From: Flocculibacter collagenilyticus
GTDB lineage: Bacteria > Pseudomonadota > Gammaproteobacteria > Enterobacterales > Alteromonadaceae
Length of the DNA: 64,000 bases
Direction: 5' to 3'
Assembly: GCF_016469335.1 (NCBI RefSeq)
Contig: NZ_CP059888.1
Span: 3,909,579 to 3,973,578 of the forward strand
The position numbers were made by a program, and so were the translations under genes. Within the stretch, counting starts at the first letter, position 1. Each line of letters begins with the position of its first letter. Shown in pieces: positions 41,742 through 52,361 of this stretch. Under the pieces are notes generated by a model, which was not told where the DNA came from, searched no databases, and was given only the letters and a program-made list of their open reading frames with translations.

Positions 41742-42724
41742 TGATAAATAACCTCATTAAGTATGCCCTTATTACTGCTATTGCCCCCATTATCTGGGGA
41801 AGCACATATTTGGTAACAACAGAGCTACTACCAGCTGACACTCCTTTATTTGCTTCTGTGATCAGGGCATTACCTGCGGGGTTATTGTTATTATTAATCG
41901 GTGGCAAATTGCCCAAAGGCGTGTGGTGGTTTAGAGCAATAGTATTGGGAGCATTAAATATTGGCGCATTCTTCTACTTCTTATTTGTTGCGGCATATCA
42001 CTTGCCTGGCGGCATTGCTGCATTAGTTATGTCGTGCCAGCCTATTTTAGTCTTGGTACTGGGCGCACTTTTATTAAGCCAGCGCATTAAAATGTTGCAA
42101 ATTGCAGCATGTGCCGTCGGGATTCTCGGTGTGGCGCTTTTAGTTCTTAAACCGGTTGAAACATTAGACTCAACGGGCGTATTTGCAGGGCTTGCTGGTG
42201 CATTAAGCATGGCAATAGGCATAGTGCTGACTAAACGTTGGGGGCGACCTGAAGGCGTGAGCGTGCTTAATTTTACAGGCTGGCAATTAGCCGTGGGCGG
42301 ATTGGTTTTATTACCGCTGGCATTTATGCACGAAACGTTACCCAGCACTTTAACCTTAAATAACTGGATTGGTTACATTTATCTCAGTGTTTTCGGTGCC
42401 GTGCTTTCATATATGATTTGGTTTAAAGGTCTTGAGCGTTTACCGGCCATCAGTGTGTCGTTTATTTCTTTCGCCAGTCCACTGACTGCCACTATTTTAG
42501 GATATGTATTTTTAAATCAAACCTTTAACCTTTATCAAATTGCAGGTGCCGTTGCGATTATTGCCGCAATTTTAATGGCACAACCTCGTCAAGCTAAACC
42601 AACTACTAACGCGCAGTCAGATAGCCGCAAGCCAGCAGGGCCGACACTTGTTACGACTAAAGGTGCAACCATCGCTACTGATCCGCTCAATCAAATAAAT
42701 ATAAAAAGCACACAAGGAAACTAA
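41741..42724 (+). CDS. PecM-like DMT/EamA exporter
   Basis: 327-aa ten-helix transporter with two EamA repeats (IAPIIWGSTYLVTTELLP in the first; AGALSMAIGIVLTKRWGRPEGVSVLNFTGWQLAVGG opening the second, cited in part). The layout and sequence resemble PecM, the exporter linked to indigoidine in Dickeya, and related YedA-like permeases. The C-terminal 45 residues are a polar tail. It is coupled to the UPRT-like gene by a TAATG overlap and followed 2 bp later by the OYE gene. Confidence 0.85.
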   Translation: MINNLIKYALITAIAPIIWGSTYLVTTELLPADTPLFASVIRALPAGLLLLLIGGKLPKGVWWFRAIVLGALNIGAFFYFLFVAAYHLPGGIAALVMSCQPILVLVLGALLLSQRIKMLQIAACAVGILGVALLVLKPVETLDSTGVFAGLAGALSMAIGIVLTKRWGRPEGVSVLNFTGWQLAVGGLVLLPLAFMHETLPSTLTLNNWIGYIYLSVFGAVLSYMIWFKGLERLPAISVSFISFASPLTATILGYVFLNQTFNLYQIAGAVAIIAAILMAQPRQAKPTTNAQSDSRKPAGPTLVTTKGATIATDPLNQINIKSTQGN

Positions 42725-42726
42725 TT

Positions 42727-43824
42727 ATGACTAATCAAACATCTGGGTTAGATATGTTCGACGCCATAAAGTTAGGCGATATGAAATTACAAAATCGTAT
42801 TATTATGGCTCCTATGAGCCGTAATCGCGCCACCACAGAAGGTTTAGCGACCCCCTTAATGGCAACGTATTACGCACAGCGTGCCGATGCAGGGCTAATT
42901 ATTTCTGAAGGTATACAGCCTAGCCAGCAAGGACAGGGTTTTATGAATTCGCCGGGCTTACATAGCGAAGCACAAGTTGAATCATGGAAACAAGTGACGG
43001 CGGCGGTGCACGCAAAAGGCGGTAAAATTATTGCGCAATTAATGCATGCAGGCCGTATTGGTCATCCTTCTTTATATCCAAGTCAACATTTACCCGTAGG
43101 CCCAAGCCCCATTGCAGCGCAAGGTCAAACATTTACCCCTACAGGTATGGAAGATTACCCCACACCCATAGCACTAACGGTAGAGGCGATAAAACAAACA
43201 ATAGAAGACTTTGCGCGTGCTGCTAAGAACGCGATCCGTGCAGGGTTTGATGGCGTGGAAATTCATGCCGGTAATGGCTTTTTATTGCATCAGTTTTTAT
43301 CTGACAATACTAATCAACGTAACGATATATACGGTGGTGATATCTCGAGGCGTTCTAATTTTACCTTAGATGTCGTTGACGCAGTCATTGCAGAAATTGG
43401 TAAAGCGCGCACTGGTATTCGTCTTTCTCCGGATAATCCTTACAACGATATCCATGAAGCAGAATCAGTTGCGCAGTATCAAGATTTATTATCACGCCTA
43501 CCGGATATTGCATTTATTCACATAATGGAAGCAGGTAATCGTGAACATATTTTAGCGTTACGCCAACAGTGGCAAGGTGCATTTTTACTCAACCCACATG
43601 AAACGTCTGAGTCTGGCCCAGTAACACCTGAGATTGCTGAAAAAGTGCTAAGTAATAATACCGCCGATGCCGTATGTTTTGGTGCGTTATTCATCGCCAA
43701 CCCAGACTTAATCACACGCATCAAAGAAGGCGCGCCATTCAATGAAATGGATGGTAACACGCTTTACGGTGGCGACCATCGCGGATACACCGATTATCCT
43801 GCTTTAGAAATGTCTGTAGCTTAA
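42727..43824 (+). CDS. Old yellow enzyme-family ene-reductase
   Basis: 365-aa FMN-dependent alkene reductase of the OYE/NemA family. FMN and active-site segments are visible: NRIIMAPMSRNRA, IIAQLMHAGRIGHP, the substrate-binding His/Asn pair in VEIHAGNGFLLHQFLSDNTNQRNDIYGG (HAGN near residue 182), and GALFIANPDL. AAGGA precedes its ATG. It is the last gene of the trpF-like operon, so a redox step in product formation or detoxification is possible but unproven. Confidence 0.9.
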   Translation: MTNQTSGLDMFDAIKLGDMKLQNRIIMAPMSRNRATTEGLATPLMATYYAQRADAGLIISEGIQPSQQGQGFMNSPGLHSEAQVESWKQVTAAVHAKGGKIIAQLMHAGRIGHPSLYPSQHLPVGPSPIAAQGQTFTPTGMEDYPTPIALTVEAIKQTIEDFARAAKNAIRAGFDGVEIHAGNGFLLHQFLSDNTNQRNDIYGGDISRRSNFTLDVVDAVIAEIGKARTGIRLSPDNPYNDIHEAESVAQYQDLLSRLPDIAFIHIMEAGNREHILALRQQWQGAFLLNPHETSESGPVTPEIAEKVLSNNTADAVCFGALFIANPDLITRIKEGAPFNEMDGNTLYGGDHRGYTDYPALEMSVA

Positions 43825-43962
43825 TAAAACATAGTCGAGGTTGACTGTGCTTTACCTAATATTGTGCATTCTTGCTCGTTGGAGGCGCATCTCTAGCAGC
43901 GAGAATAACAATATGCTTGTGTGACAACCATGCGGCAAGGATGCTGCTTAGTCCAACCATGC

Positions 43963-43990
43963 AATGCCGCACTCTCCCTGCGGCATTTTT
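43963..43990 (+). terminator. Terminator of the trpF-like/UPRT/PecM/OYE operon
   Basis: AATGCCGCA (43963-43971), 7-nt loop, TGCGGCATT (43979-43987) running into TTTTT. It lies about 140 bp after the OYE stop. The rest of the 428-bp spacer 43825-44252 holds only a weak imperfect hairpin near 43868-43908 and no gene I can support. Confidence 0.75.
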
Positions 43991-44252
43991 CCAGCCATAC
44001 CCAAAGCAATGGTCAGTGCACTATGCCTCATAGATAATATTGTAAACGAGCTAGAAAGCATTAAAATAGTCAACCTAAATAGCGAAGACCTTTAATTAAA
44101 TGAAGTTAAATGAGCCATGGAATGCATCAATCTCTCCTTATTTTTACACTTAAACAATCCTCTTACTTTTTTGAGTTACAGCAAAAGCACGGTAAGTGTA
44201 TGTGTCTTTTAGCCTACCGTTTTTATCTCTAACGCAAACAAGGTAAATATCA

Positions 44253-45338
44253 TTGAAAAATAAAAATAAGCTTTGGCTTGGAATGTGCCTAAGTACTGTC
44301 GCCATTATCTTTTTGAGCGTGGGTTATTCTAGTGATGAATGCCTTACCTGTGAGAACACAAATGAGAGTGCAGCTAATATCATTGAGATAAATACTAAGG
44401 CGCAGCCCGCTGATAGGGCTGGTTCTCTATCGCATAAAGCGAGTAATAAACTTGTAGATAATGGCATCACAGAAAAAGTGGAGCTGTCAGCAATGACTAC
44501 AAATAAAGCAAGCCCACCGAAGAAAAACTACGAAGATGAATGGTGTTTTCCTGACGTTGAATTAAATGAAAGCGATAATCTTTATGCGCAAACTCAAGCT
44601 GAAGAGTGGAATAGAATAATAGGAAAGGCATCATTTAGAGAGGATCCTTTTGAGTTTCATATGGATGAAAGGTACTTTCCTAACGTTAACTTAATGAAAC
44701 CCTATGAAGCATTGCCACTAGAACAATTAGAGGCATTGGCTTTTAATGATGATAAATGGGCTATGGTGGCGTTTGTTCAACATTCACTGGCTGACCAAGG
44801 TAAAAAAAGTGAAATTGCCAAGCGGTTATTAGTACAAGGAGCATCTTATTATGCGCTTAAGCATTTAGTTCGTCGTTCACTCGTTACCGCAAAGCTAAGT
44901 TATGATGAAGGTTCAAGGCGAGAAAGTGCAGAGCACATTAAGGAAGCATTTATTTATGCTTACTGGGGATTAAATAACTTTAGTGAAGGTGGGTTTGCCA
45001 CGTTTACAGCACTTACTGCCAAAGAAGCTTTATTCATCGAGCTACCTGTTGAGTCTTTATTAACGGAAGCAGAGCAGGATTTGAGGGAGCGCTATGAGAA
45101 ACTGGACAAATGGATATTAGAAGAAAGACTAGCGCTGGGAATCGATGTAGAGCACCCATCGACAGCGGTGGAAAGAGCACTTGAAGGTCAGTTAGCGATC
45201 AGACAGCACGTGTCTGGCGAGCAAGTGGACTTTGTAAAGCATTTGAATATAACAGACACCAGCCCACTAAAAACTCCCCTTTGTGTTGATAAATATTTAG
45301 CTGAATTACGGAAAACGTCGCAGAAACTCGCTAAGTAA
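44253..45338 (+). CDS. Hypothetical membrane-anchored or secreted protein
   Basis: 361-aa protein of no recognised family. It starts at TTG 44253 with AAGG upstream. The N-terminus has a hydrophobic stretch (LWLGMCLSTVAIIFLSVGY) that is a signal peptide or anchor, followed by CLTC, a possible Cys pair. Residues about 30-100 look disordered; about 140-320 are helical and Ala/Leu/Glu-rich like a Sel1- or TPR-type repeat region (AFVQHSLADQGKKSEIAKRLL and similar). It sits between the two arms of the biosynthetic cluster; whether it belongs to it is unknown. Confidence 0.6.
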   Translation: MKNKNKLWLGMCLSTVAIIFLSVGYSSDECLTCENTNESAANIIEINTKAQPADRAGSLSHKASNKLVDNGITEKVELSAMTTNKASPPKKNYEDEWCFPDVELNESDNLYAQTQAEEWNRIIGKASFREDPFEFHMDERYFPNVNLMKPYEALPLEQLEALAFNDDKWAMVAFVQHSLADQGKKSEIAKRLLVQGASYYALKHLVRRSLVTAKLSYDEGSRRESAEHIKEAFIYAYWGLNNFSEGGFATFTALTAKEALFIELPVESLLTEAEQDLRERYEKLDKWILEERLALGIDVEHPSTAVERALEGQLAIRQHVSGEQVDFVKHLNITDTSPLKTPLCVDKYLAELRKTSQKLAK

Positions 45339-45428
45339 TAGTGACGCCCTTTTAAGCCTAGCAGCTGAAAAGAGTCAGCTGTTAGGGTTCAATCATAAAT
45401 AAGAAGTTAAATAGAAGGATGATAGTGT

Positions 45429-45938
45429 TTAACTAATCGAACTATCGTTTTTCTGATGCGCCAAAATCAGCTTTTTTAGTAAGTCAGCAAGCTCGGTTTG
45501 CTCTTGCTTCGAAAGGGGGCTAACTAAAAAGTTACCTTTATCAACATGAGCAACTATCACTTCACTAATTAGTTTATAGCCTTCATCGGTTAATGAAACT
45601 AATACGCCGCGACGGTCGTTGGGATCAGGAGAGCGTTTTACGTAACCTTTTGCTTCTAGTCGATCCACTCGATTTGTCATTGCGCCTGACGATAGCATTA
45701 ACGTATTTAAAAGCTGATTAGGCGTAAGCTCGTAAGGTTTTCCTGTGCGTAATAACGTGGCAAGCACGTCAAATTCGCCGCTGTTCAGGCTAAACGTTGA
45801 GAACACCTTTTGCAATTCGGCATGAAAAAAACTACTAGTTCTAACTAACCTACCCATCACCGCCATAGGGGATGAATCCAAGTCAGGACGTTCTTTTTCC
45901 CACTGCTCTAGTACTGTATCTACATGATCTTTTTTCAT
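45429..45938 (-). CDS. MarR/PecS-family transcriptional regulator
   Basis: 169-aa winged-helix regulator. The MarR DNA-binding part is clear: SGEFDVLATLLRTG, LTPNQLLNTLMLSSGAMTNRVDRLEAKGYVKRSPDPNDRRGVLVSLTDEG (recognition helix SSGAMTNRVDRL, wing DPNDRRG). N-terminal helices around ERPDLDSSPMAVMGRLVRTS match the PecS type. In Dickeya PecS represses indigoidine genes and pairs with PecM; here regulator and PecM-like gene sit in the same cluster. It is divergent from the NRPS gene, and a 12-bp palindrome lies 25 bp before its start, suggesting autoregulation. Confidence 0.88.
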   Translation of the reverse strand: MKKDHVDTVLEQWEKERPDLDSSPMAVMGRLVRTSSFFHAELQKVFSTFSLNSGEFDVLATLLRTGKPYELTPNQLLNTLMLSSGAMTNRVDRLEAKGYVKRSPDPNDRRGVLVSLTDEGYKLISEVIVAHVDKGNFLVSPLSKQEQTELADLLKKLILAHQKNDSSIS

Positions 45939-45962
45939 AAAGCGACAGTAACACTATTTTTT

Positions 45963-45974
45963 CTTTACGTAAAG
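45963..45974. promoter_or_regulatory. Putative PecS/MarR operator close to the regulator gene
   Basis: CTTTACGTAAAG is a perfect 12-bp palindrome matching CTTTATATAAAG at 10 of 12 bases. It begins 25 bp upstream of the regulator ATG and 41 bp (about four turns) from the copy at 46004, as expected for an autoregulatory site. Confidence 0.55.
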
Positions 45975-46003
45975 ATAGTTGACTATTGTTTTTCTTCATG
46001 TAT

Positions 46004-46015
46004 CTTTATATAAAG
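46004..46015. promoter_or_regulatory. Putative PecS/MarR operator in the NRPS promoter region
   Basis: CTTTATATAAAG, identical to the copy at 40158-40169 and flanked by TAT and TATCT. It lies about 158 bp before the NRPS start in the divergent regulator/NRPS spacer, so the regulator may control both directions. Confidence 0.62.
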
Positions 46016-46172
46016 TATCTTGATATGTAGTAACTTGTCATCAAGGTTTATTATTGGCAGCACGCTTTGCAAGATTTAGCGGCTATTAACTGCTGAGCTT
46101 TTAGTTTTTGTTGTACGAGACTCAGATTTTTCAACACCGTAAGTGTATCTTCATTAAACAGAGTTACCTTAC

Positions 46173-49100
46173 ATGAAATGTGCAAAAGATATTTGTACTC
46201 GCAACGGTAAAGGAATTAAAAATTCGATTATGGAAACTTTTACTAATAACAATCCATCTACATCGATCACTGACAATAGATGCTTAACAGATCTATTTAT
46301 TGAACAAGTGAAAAAGCAACCAGACCATACAGCGGTTATTTACGATCATGAGTCACTCACTTATCAGGAGTTGGCTCAGCAAAGCGCTGAATTAGCTCAA
46401 TATCTGCAATTTATAGGTATTACGCCAGATACGTGTGTTGGTTTGTTTGTTGATCCATCAATGGAGCTAATGATTGGCAGTTGGGGAATTATTCTGGCTG
46501 GTGCCGCATATTTGCCACTATCGCCTGAATACCCTGAAGAACGCATTAAATACATGGTTGAAGATTCAAAGATTGAAGTGGTTTTCTGCCAAGATAATTT
46601 AAAGGCGCGATTAACCAGCTTAATTCCTAACCATGTGACCATTATTACACCGTCAGATATTCATTTTTATAGCAAAGACTTATCAACCAGCGCGCTATTA
46701 ACATTAGAAAGCACAGTCGCTGCAAGCAATTTGGCTTACATCATTTACACCTCTGGCAGTACTGGCAGGCCTAAAGGGGTAATGATTGAACACAAAAGTA
46801 TTGTGAACCAAATGGCATGGCTACAGCAAGCATATCGCTTTGATAAGCACACCATCGTATTGCAAAAAACGCCAATGAGTTTTGATGCGGCGCAATGGGA
46901 GATATTGGCTCCTTGTTTTGGAGCAACAGTCGTTGTTGGCGCACCTGGCGTTTATCGTGATCCTGAAGGGATTATCAAAACCATTATTCGCCATCAAGTC
47001 ACTTCATTCCAGTGTGTACCTACGTTGCTGCAAGCGATGTTGGATACGATTGGGGCGCATGATTGCACCTCGCTAAAACACATCTTCAGCGGCGGTGAGA
47101 TTTTAACAAAACACCTTGCTAATCAATGTTTTGAAACATTGCCAGAAACAACACTGGTTAATTTATACGGGCCAACGGAGTGCACAATAAACTCTTCTGC
47201 ATACGTGATTGATAAAGCGCAGGTTGCAGGTGGTCCTAATGCATTGTCTATCGGTTATCCGGTTGCTAATACGCAATATTATATTTTAGATAGTAAAGGC
47301 GAAAAGGCCGCAGTCGGTGAGATTGGAGAATTGTTTATTGGTGGTATTCAATTAGCGCGAGGTTATTTGCATAAAGCAGATATGACCAATGAACGCTTTG
47401 TTGATAATCCATTTATTCATACAGATGAACAGGCGTTAAGTGAGAAGTTATACCGAACAGGAGATTTAGCATACTGGAATGATAATGGCTCTGTGCAGTT
47501 TTCGGGGCGCGTTGATAACCAAATTAAATTACGTGGCTTTAGAGTTGAGTTAGATGAAATTCGTTTAGCGATTGAAGATCATAGCTGGGTTAAAAATGCC
47601 GCGATGATTATTAAGCATGATGCAAGAACAAGCTTTCAGAACTTAATTGCATGTATAGAGCTAAACCCAAAAGAAGCCGCGTTAATGGACCAAGGTAACC
47701 ACGGCGCACACCATCAGTCGAAAAAGAGTAAGTTGCAAGTTAAAGCACAGTTATCTAATAAAGGCTGTCGCGAGCGTGACGATGATAATCAAACATTAAT
47801 TACGCTATTACATAAAGACGCGACTCCAGCGCAACGTGCCTTGGCCTATTCGCGTAAAACATACCGCTTTTTTGAAGGTGGTGAGGTGGCAAAAGAGGAT
47901 TTACTCACGTTGTTATCTGCCCAGCCACCGTTAACCTCTGCGATTGACTTGTCTGATTTAAACTTTGAGTCGCTTAGTAAATTACTGCGTAACTTTGGCC
48001 AGTTTTCTAGTCCAGAGCGACTACTACCAAAATACGGTTATGCCTCGCCGGGCGCGTTATATGCAACGCAAATGTATTTGGAAATGCACCATATTGCTGG
48101 CTTAGAAAGTGGCGTTTATTACTATCATCCAGTGCATCACGAGCTGATTTTAATTACCTCGGTGACACCGTCTTCACAACCCGCAATCAATATTCACTTT
48201 ATGGGTAAAAACAGTGCCATTGAACCCGTTTACAAAAACAACATTCAAGAAGTGTTGGAAATGGAAGTGGGTCACATGTTGGGTTTATTCGACAAGATTT
48301 TACCAAGCTACGGTTTATCAGTAGGAACAGGCGAATTCATTGACAGTGTTAAACCGCATTTAGATTGTGCGGAAGAGGATTTCTATTTAGGAAGCTTTCC
48401 ACTGGTTTCGTTTTGTAATAAGCCGACCAAGCAAGACGTGGCCATTTATGTACAAACCCATGCTGACCGCATCGCTGGCATGCCTGCGGGACAATATCAG
48501 TATCGTGATAATCAATTAGTGCGGCTTGATGATGAACTCATTCTGAAAAAAGATGTAATTGCGATTAATCAACAAGTATACGAGCGTGCCAGCTTTGGTA
48601 TTTCAATGGTGTGTGAGTCAGAGCTTAGCTGGCAACATTACATTGCCTTGGGTAGAAAGCTTCAGTTATTACAAATGAACGACTTAAACTTAGGCTTAAT
48701 GTCGTCGGGGTACAGCTCTAAGTCAGGTAATGACTTACCATCAGCAACTCGTATCAAATCCATCTTAAACAGAAACCAATTAGAGGTGTCGGCCTTCTAT
48801 TTCTGTATTGGGGGCAGAATTAGTGACGAGCAACGTGAAAGTGAAGGGATGAAAGAAGATACCATTCACATGCGTGGCCCGGTTGAAATGATTAAAGATG
48901 ATTTATTGAACTTGCTGCCTAATTATATGGTGCCCAACAAAATCATTATTATGGATGCACTGCCACAAACAGCAAACGGAAAAATTGATTACAAAGCGCT
49001 AGAAGCCAGTGAAGCGCTTAATAGCGACCAAATTGATAAGCCATTTATTGCACCAAGAACCGAGGTTGAAGAGAAGCTTGGCGATATTTGGAAAGCTGCG

Positions 49101-50147
49101 ATGAAGTGGGATGCCGTGTCAGTGACGGACGACTTTTTCGAGTCAGGTGGTAATTCACTGATGGCAGTGTCGATGATCAATAAAATTAATAAACAATTTC
49201 AAATTCAATTGCCGTTACAAGTACTGTTTGAAGCGCCAACGGTAGAGGCGTTAGCACGCAAGGTGACAGAGCAAAATAGCCGACCTTCATCACGACTGAT
49301 CCCACTTAGCAAAGGCAATAAACCAGATGCAATAAACAGTGAAGTGTCAGTCAGCGAGAAGCCGATTTATTGCTGGCCTGGATTAGGTGGTTATCCAATG
49401 AATTTACGCTTACTTGCCAATTCAGCGCATATCCATCAGCCGTTTGTGGGCATTCAAGCTTACGGGATCAATGAAGGCGAAATGCCTTACCCAACGATTG
49501 CGGAAATGGCGACGCGTGATATTGCTGCGATAAAACGCCAGCAGCCTACTGGTCCTTATACATTGTGGGGATATTCGTTTGGGGCACGTGTCGCATTTGA
49601 AACGGCTTATCAATTAGAACAGCAGGGTGATGACGTTAAAGAGCTGGTATTAATTGCGCCCGGTTCGCCAAAGTTGCATGCAGAAATGGAATCGCAACAT
49701 GGTAATCAACCCACGTTCAATAATTTAGGGTTTGTGACCATACTGTTCTCGGTATTTGCGCACAATATTGACAGCCCAGCGCTAAAACAATGCTTGAAAG
49801 TGGCAAAAGACGAAATCAGCTTTGCGACTTTTATTAACGAGCGTTATCCGCACTTAGATGTGGGGTTGGTGCTGAGAATTACGCAAATTGTTAAACAAAC
49901 CTATGAGTTTGAGTATTCATTCAAAGAGCTACAAGAACGTCAGCTAAAGGCCAAGATCACCATTCTTAAGGCGCAGGGCGACAATTATTCGTTTATTGAA
50001 AATAGTCATGGCTTCTCACGTCAAACTCCAACCGTCATAGAGTTAACCGCCGATCACTACAGTTTGTTAAAACAGTCAGGGATTGATGAGCTATCAACGA
50101 GCCTAAAAGCCATGGCATCAAACACCAATACAGAAACGCTTGCATAA
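46173..50147 (+). CDS. indC: Indigoidine synthetase-type NRPS (A-Ox-T-TE)
   Basis: 1324-aa single-module NRPS (BpsA-type enzymes are about 1280). Adenylation domain about 35-530 and 890-945: A3 [10 protein letters not shown] (about 192), A5 [10 protein letters not shown]7 [11 protein letters not shown]8 [20 protein letters not shown] flavin nitroreductase-like oxidase domain is inserted between A8 and A10 (about 545-890; [37 protein letters not shown]). A10 is NGKIDYKAL (about 934); thiolation site [12 protein letters not shown] (Ser about 993); thioesterase about 1040-1310 with GYSFG (about 1132). This architecture converts two glutamines to the blue pigment indigoidine. Start: ATG 46173 or 46230. 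A phosphopantetheinyl transferase must act on it, and none is in this window. Confidence 0.92.
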   Translation: MKCAKDICTRNGKGIKNSIMETFTNNNPSTSITDNRCLTDLFIEQVKKQPDHTAVIYDHESLTYQELAQQSAELAQYLQFIGITPDTCVGLFVDPSMELMIGSWGIILAGAAYLPLSPEYPEERIKYMVEDSKIEVVFCQDNLKARLTSLIPNHVTIITPSDIHFYSKDLSTSALLTLESTVAASNLAYIIYTSGSTGRPKGVMIEHKSIVNQMAWLQQAYRFDKHTIVLQKTPMSFDAAQWEILAPCFGATVVVGAPGVYRDPEGIIKTIIRHQVTSFQCVPTLLQAMLDTIGAHDCTSLKHIFSGGEILTKHLANQCFETLPETTLVNLYGPTECTINSSAYVIDKAQVAGGPNALSIGYPVANTQYYILDSKGEKAAVGEIGELFIGGIQLARGYLHKADMTNERFVDNPFIHTDEQALSEKLYRTGDLAYWNDNGSVQFSGRVDNQIKLRGFRVELDEIRLAIEDHSWVKNAAMIIKHDARTSFQNLIACIELNPKEAALMDQGNHGAHHQSKKSKLQVKAQLSNKGCRERDDDNQTLITLLHKDATPAQRALAYSRKTYRFFEGGEVAKEDLLTLLSAQPPLTSAIDLSDLNFESLSKLLRNFGQFSSPERLLPKYGYASPGALYATQMYLEMHHIAGLESGVYYYHPVHHELILITSVTPSSQPAINIHFMGKNSAIEPVYKNNIQEVLEMEVGHMLGLFDKILPSYGLSVGTGEFIDSVKPHLDCAEEDFYLGSFPLVSFCNKPTKQDVAIYVQTHADRIAGMPAGQYQYRDNQLVRLDDELILKKDVIAINQQVYERASFGISMVCESELSWQHYIALGRKLQLLQMNDLNLGLMSSGYSSKSGNDLPSATRIKSILNRNQLEVSAFYFCIGGRISDEQRESEGMKEDTIHMRGPVEMIKDDLLNLLPNYMVPNKIIIMDALPQTANGKIDYKALEASEALNSDQIDKPFIAPRTEVEEKLGDIWKAAMKWDAVSVTDDFFESGGNSLMAVSMINKINKQFQIQLPLQVLFEAPTVEALARKVTEQNSRPSSRLIPLSKGNKPDAINSEVSVSEKPIYCWPGLGGYPMNLRLLANSAHIHQPFVGIQAYGINEGEMPYPTIAEMATRDIAAIKRQQPTGPYTLWGYSFGARVAFETAYQLEQQGDDVKELVLIAPGSPKLHAEMESQHGNQPTFNNLGFVTILFSVFAHNIDSPALKQCLKVAKDEISFATFINERYPHLDVGLVLRITQIVKQTYEFEYSFKELQERQLKAKITILKAQGDNYSFIENSHGFSRQTPTVIELTADHYSLLKQSGIDELSTSLKAMASNTNTETLA

Positions 50148-50157
50148 GGGAACGCGA

Positions 50158-51129
50158 ATGAACAAAGCAATAAAAGATACCCATAGCCCAATTCCATTGA
50201 TCTTTACTGAAGAAGTGCATGATGCCATTCAGCAAGGTCTGCCGGTTGTCGCGCTTGAGTCTAATGTAATTAGCCATGGTCTTAAGTATCCGTACAACCT
50301 TGAAACGGCAAACTTAGTCGAAGAAGCCGTAAGGAAGGGCGGTGCGATCCCTGCGACCATTGGCATTGAGAATGGCCAGTTTTTGATAGGCATGACCGAT
50401 CACATGAAAACGCGTTTTGCCACCGAAAGCGGCATTCCAAAAGTGTCTAGCCGAGATTTGCCTGTGGTATTAGCAAAGGGCGGCTTAGGCGCGTCAACGG
50501 TGGCATCGTCGCTGGTGGCGGCAGAGCTAGCTAATATTCCATTTTTTTCATCAGCAGGGATTGGTGGTGTTCACCGAGGTGCTGAAACCAGCATGGATAT
50601 TTCGTCAGATTTAATTCAGTTTACGCGCTCAAAAGTGGCGGTGGTATGCGCTGGTGCGAAGAACATATTGGATTTGGGGTTAACGATGGAGTTTTTAGAA
50701 ACGCAGTGTGTGCCTTTGGTTTCTTATCGTTATGACGATTTTCCTGCATTTTATTGTCGCTCTAGCGGCTTGCCAAGCCCACACCGCATTGATGATCCGC
50801 ATATGATTGCGCGCACCATCGAAACGTATTGGAATTTAGGCAAAAAAGGTGCGGTATTAATTACCACGCCAACGAAGGAAGAAGATGCCATCGACAGTAA
50901 CGAAATTGATGCCGAGATCAATAAAGCCATTGCCGCTGCAAAACGTGATGGTGTATCGGGTAACGGTGTGACGAAGTACATCATGCATGCCATTGATGAG
51001 GTCACGCAGGGGCGGTCGGCAACAGCCAACATGAAAGTGTTGATTAATACCGCCGAAGTAGCAGGTCAACTTGCTGTTGCACATAGTCAGCTTAAGCAAG
51101 AAAGCGCGGAATACAGGCCCGTTGCTTAG
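50158..51129 (+). CDS. psuG: PsuG/IndA-type pseudouridine-5'-phosphate glycosidase
   Basis: 323 aa (E. coli PsuG 312). PsuG reversibly joins uracil and ribose-5-phosphate through a C-C bond. Family stretches are [93 protein letters not shown] (cited by its parts) and [16 protein letters not shown] and 7-bp spacing support ATG 50158; a TTG upstream is inside the NRPS end. It follows the NRPS by 10 bp. In indigoidine clusters the homologue is IndA; in the minimycin cluster it is the C-glycosynthase MinB. Confidence 0.92.
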   Translation: MNKAIKDTHSPIPLIFTEEVHDAIQQGLPVVALESNVISHGLKYPYNLETANLVEEAVRKGGAIPATIGIENGQFLIGMTDHMKTRFATESGIPKVSSRDLPVVLAKGGLGASTVASSLVAAELANIPFFSSAGIGGVHRGAETSMDISSDLIQFTRSKVAVVCAGAKNILDLGLTMEFLETQCVPLVSYRYDDFPAFYCRSSGLPSPHRIDDPHMIARTIETYWNLGKKGAVLITTPTKEEDAIDSNEIDAEINKAIAAAKRDGVSGNGVTKYIMHAIDEVTQGRSATANMKVLINTAEVAGQLAVAHSQLKQESAEYRPVA

Positions 51130-51236
51130 CGCTTAAGTTTGCAAATGTTTTGGTAAATCGTTTTTACCGTGAGTAAAGCGTGCTGAGGCAGACGTCAGAC
51201 TCAGCACCTTACTCGTCAACAGAAGGAATTCGTCAC

Positions 51237-52361
51237 ATGAAATACATAAAATGGTTTATTGCCATTACTTTAATCGCGCTTATTGTTTCTAGTATTGTGC
51301 TGTATAAACAAACGTTAATTGCTGATAGCAAACAAAACAATATGGGAGAACCAACAGCGACGATCACAACATTAGTGGTTGATCAGTCTCAGTATCAACC
51401 AACCTTAACGGTAAAAGGTGTCAATCAGGCAAGGCAAACACTCAATATCAGTAATGAATTAGCCGGCACAATTTCACAGCTGTATTTTTCATCCGGTGAA
51501 ACAGTTAAGCAAGATGATATTTTATTGATTCTCGATCACAGAATTGAACAAGCGCAGCTGACCGCAGCAAAAGCTAAATTGGCATTGCAGGAAAAGGTGG
51601 TACGTCGCTACGAAAAGCTATTTAAAACCAACAAAATTAGTGAAGAGAAGCTAGAAGAAGCACTAACACAACAAGACGTGTTTAGGGCCGACATTGCGGT
51701 GCTGGAAACCGTAATTGATAAAAAAATAATTAAAGCGCCGTTCGATGGCATGATGGATATTCACGACTTACAAGTGGGACAGTATTTAACGGCGAATAGC
51801 CAAGTTGCACAGATTATTGGCAGCAAAGACTATAGTTGGATAGATTTTCATATTCCACAGCATTACCCAAAGTTAGTGCTAAATACCAAAGTATTAGTAA
51901 CGACACCCGATGCCGATAATCAAGGCGTGACTGCGCAAGTCGCTTCGGTTTCTCCAGTGTTTACTCACAATACCAGGCACCTTAAATATCGTGCGAAACT
52001 ATTAAATGCCGATTTGGTGTTGCGTCATAACCATATGGTGAATGTAACGGTGCCGATTGCAGAGGTACAGCAAAAAATTCATGTGCCTAATTTAGCATTA
52101 GTGTCAGACCGGTTAAGTCAGTTTGTTTATTTGATTAATCAAGATGAACAGGGAACTCATCGTGCTTATCGCCAAGAAGTGAAAGTGTTAGCGCGCAAAG
52201 CGAATCATGTAGTAATTGAGTCGGGTTTATCAGGGGGCGAGTTAATTGCGTTAGAAGGAAGCTTTAAACTGTGGCCTACGATTAAAGTGAATATTGTGCC
52301 TGCGGCCAACACCACAACAGACGATAACGCCACGCAGTCAGTGCAAGGAGCGTCATTATGA
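51237..52361 (+). CDS. RND efflux periplasmic adaptor (HlyD/MFP)
   Basis: 374-aa membrane fusion protein from ATG 51237 (AAGGAA upstream; an earlier in-frame start at 51180 is rejected). N-terminal anchor helix IKWFIAITLIALIVSSIVLY, lipoyl/hairpin region (ELAGTISQLYFSSGETVKQDDILLILD, helical hairpin to about 165), APFDGMMDIHDLQVGQYL and a beta-barrel part. It follows psuG by 107 bp and overlaps the RND permease by ATGA, so it is the third gene of the NRPS operon. No outer-membrane factor gene is nearby; a TolC-like partner would be needed. Confidence 0.9.
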   Translation: MKYIKWFIAITLIALIVSSIVLYKQTLIADSKQNNMGEPTATITTLVVDQSQYQPTLTVKGVNQARQTLNISNELAGTISQLYFSSGETVKQDDILLILDHRIEQAQLTAAKAKLALQEKVVRRYEKLFKTNKISEEKLEEALTQQDVFRADIAVLETVIDKKIIKAPFDGMMDIHDLQVGQYLTANSQVAQIIGSKDYSWIDFHIPQHYPKLVLNTKVLVTTPDADNQGVTAQVASVSPVFTHNTRHLKYRAKLLNADLVLRHNHMVNVTVPIAEVQQKIHVPNLALVSDRLSQFVYLINQDEQGTHRAYRQEVKVLARKANHVVIESGLSGGELIALEGSFKLWPTIKVNIVPAANTTTDDNATQSVQGASL

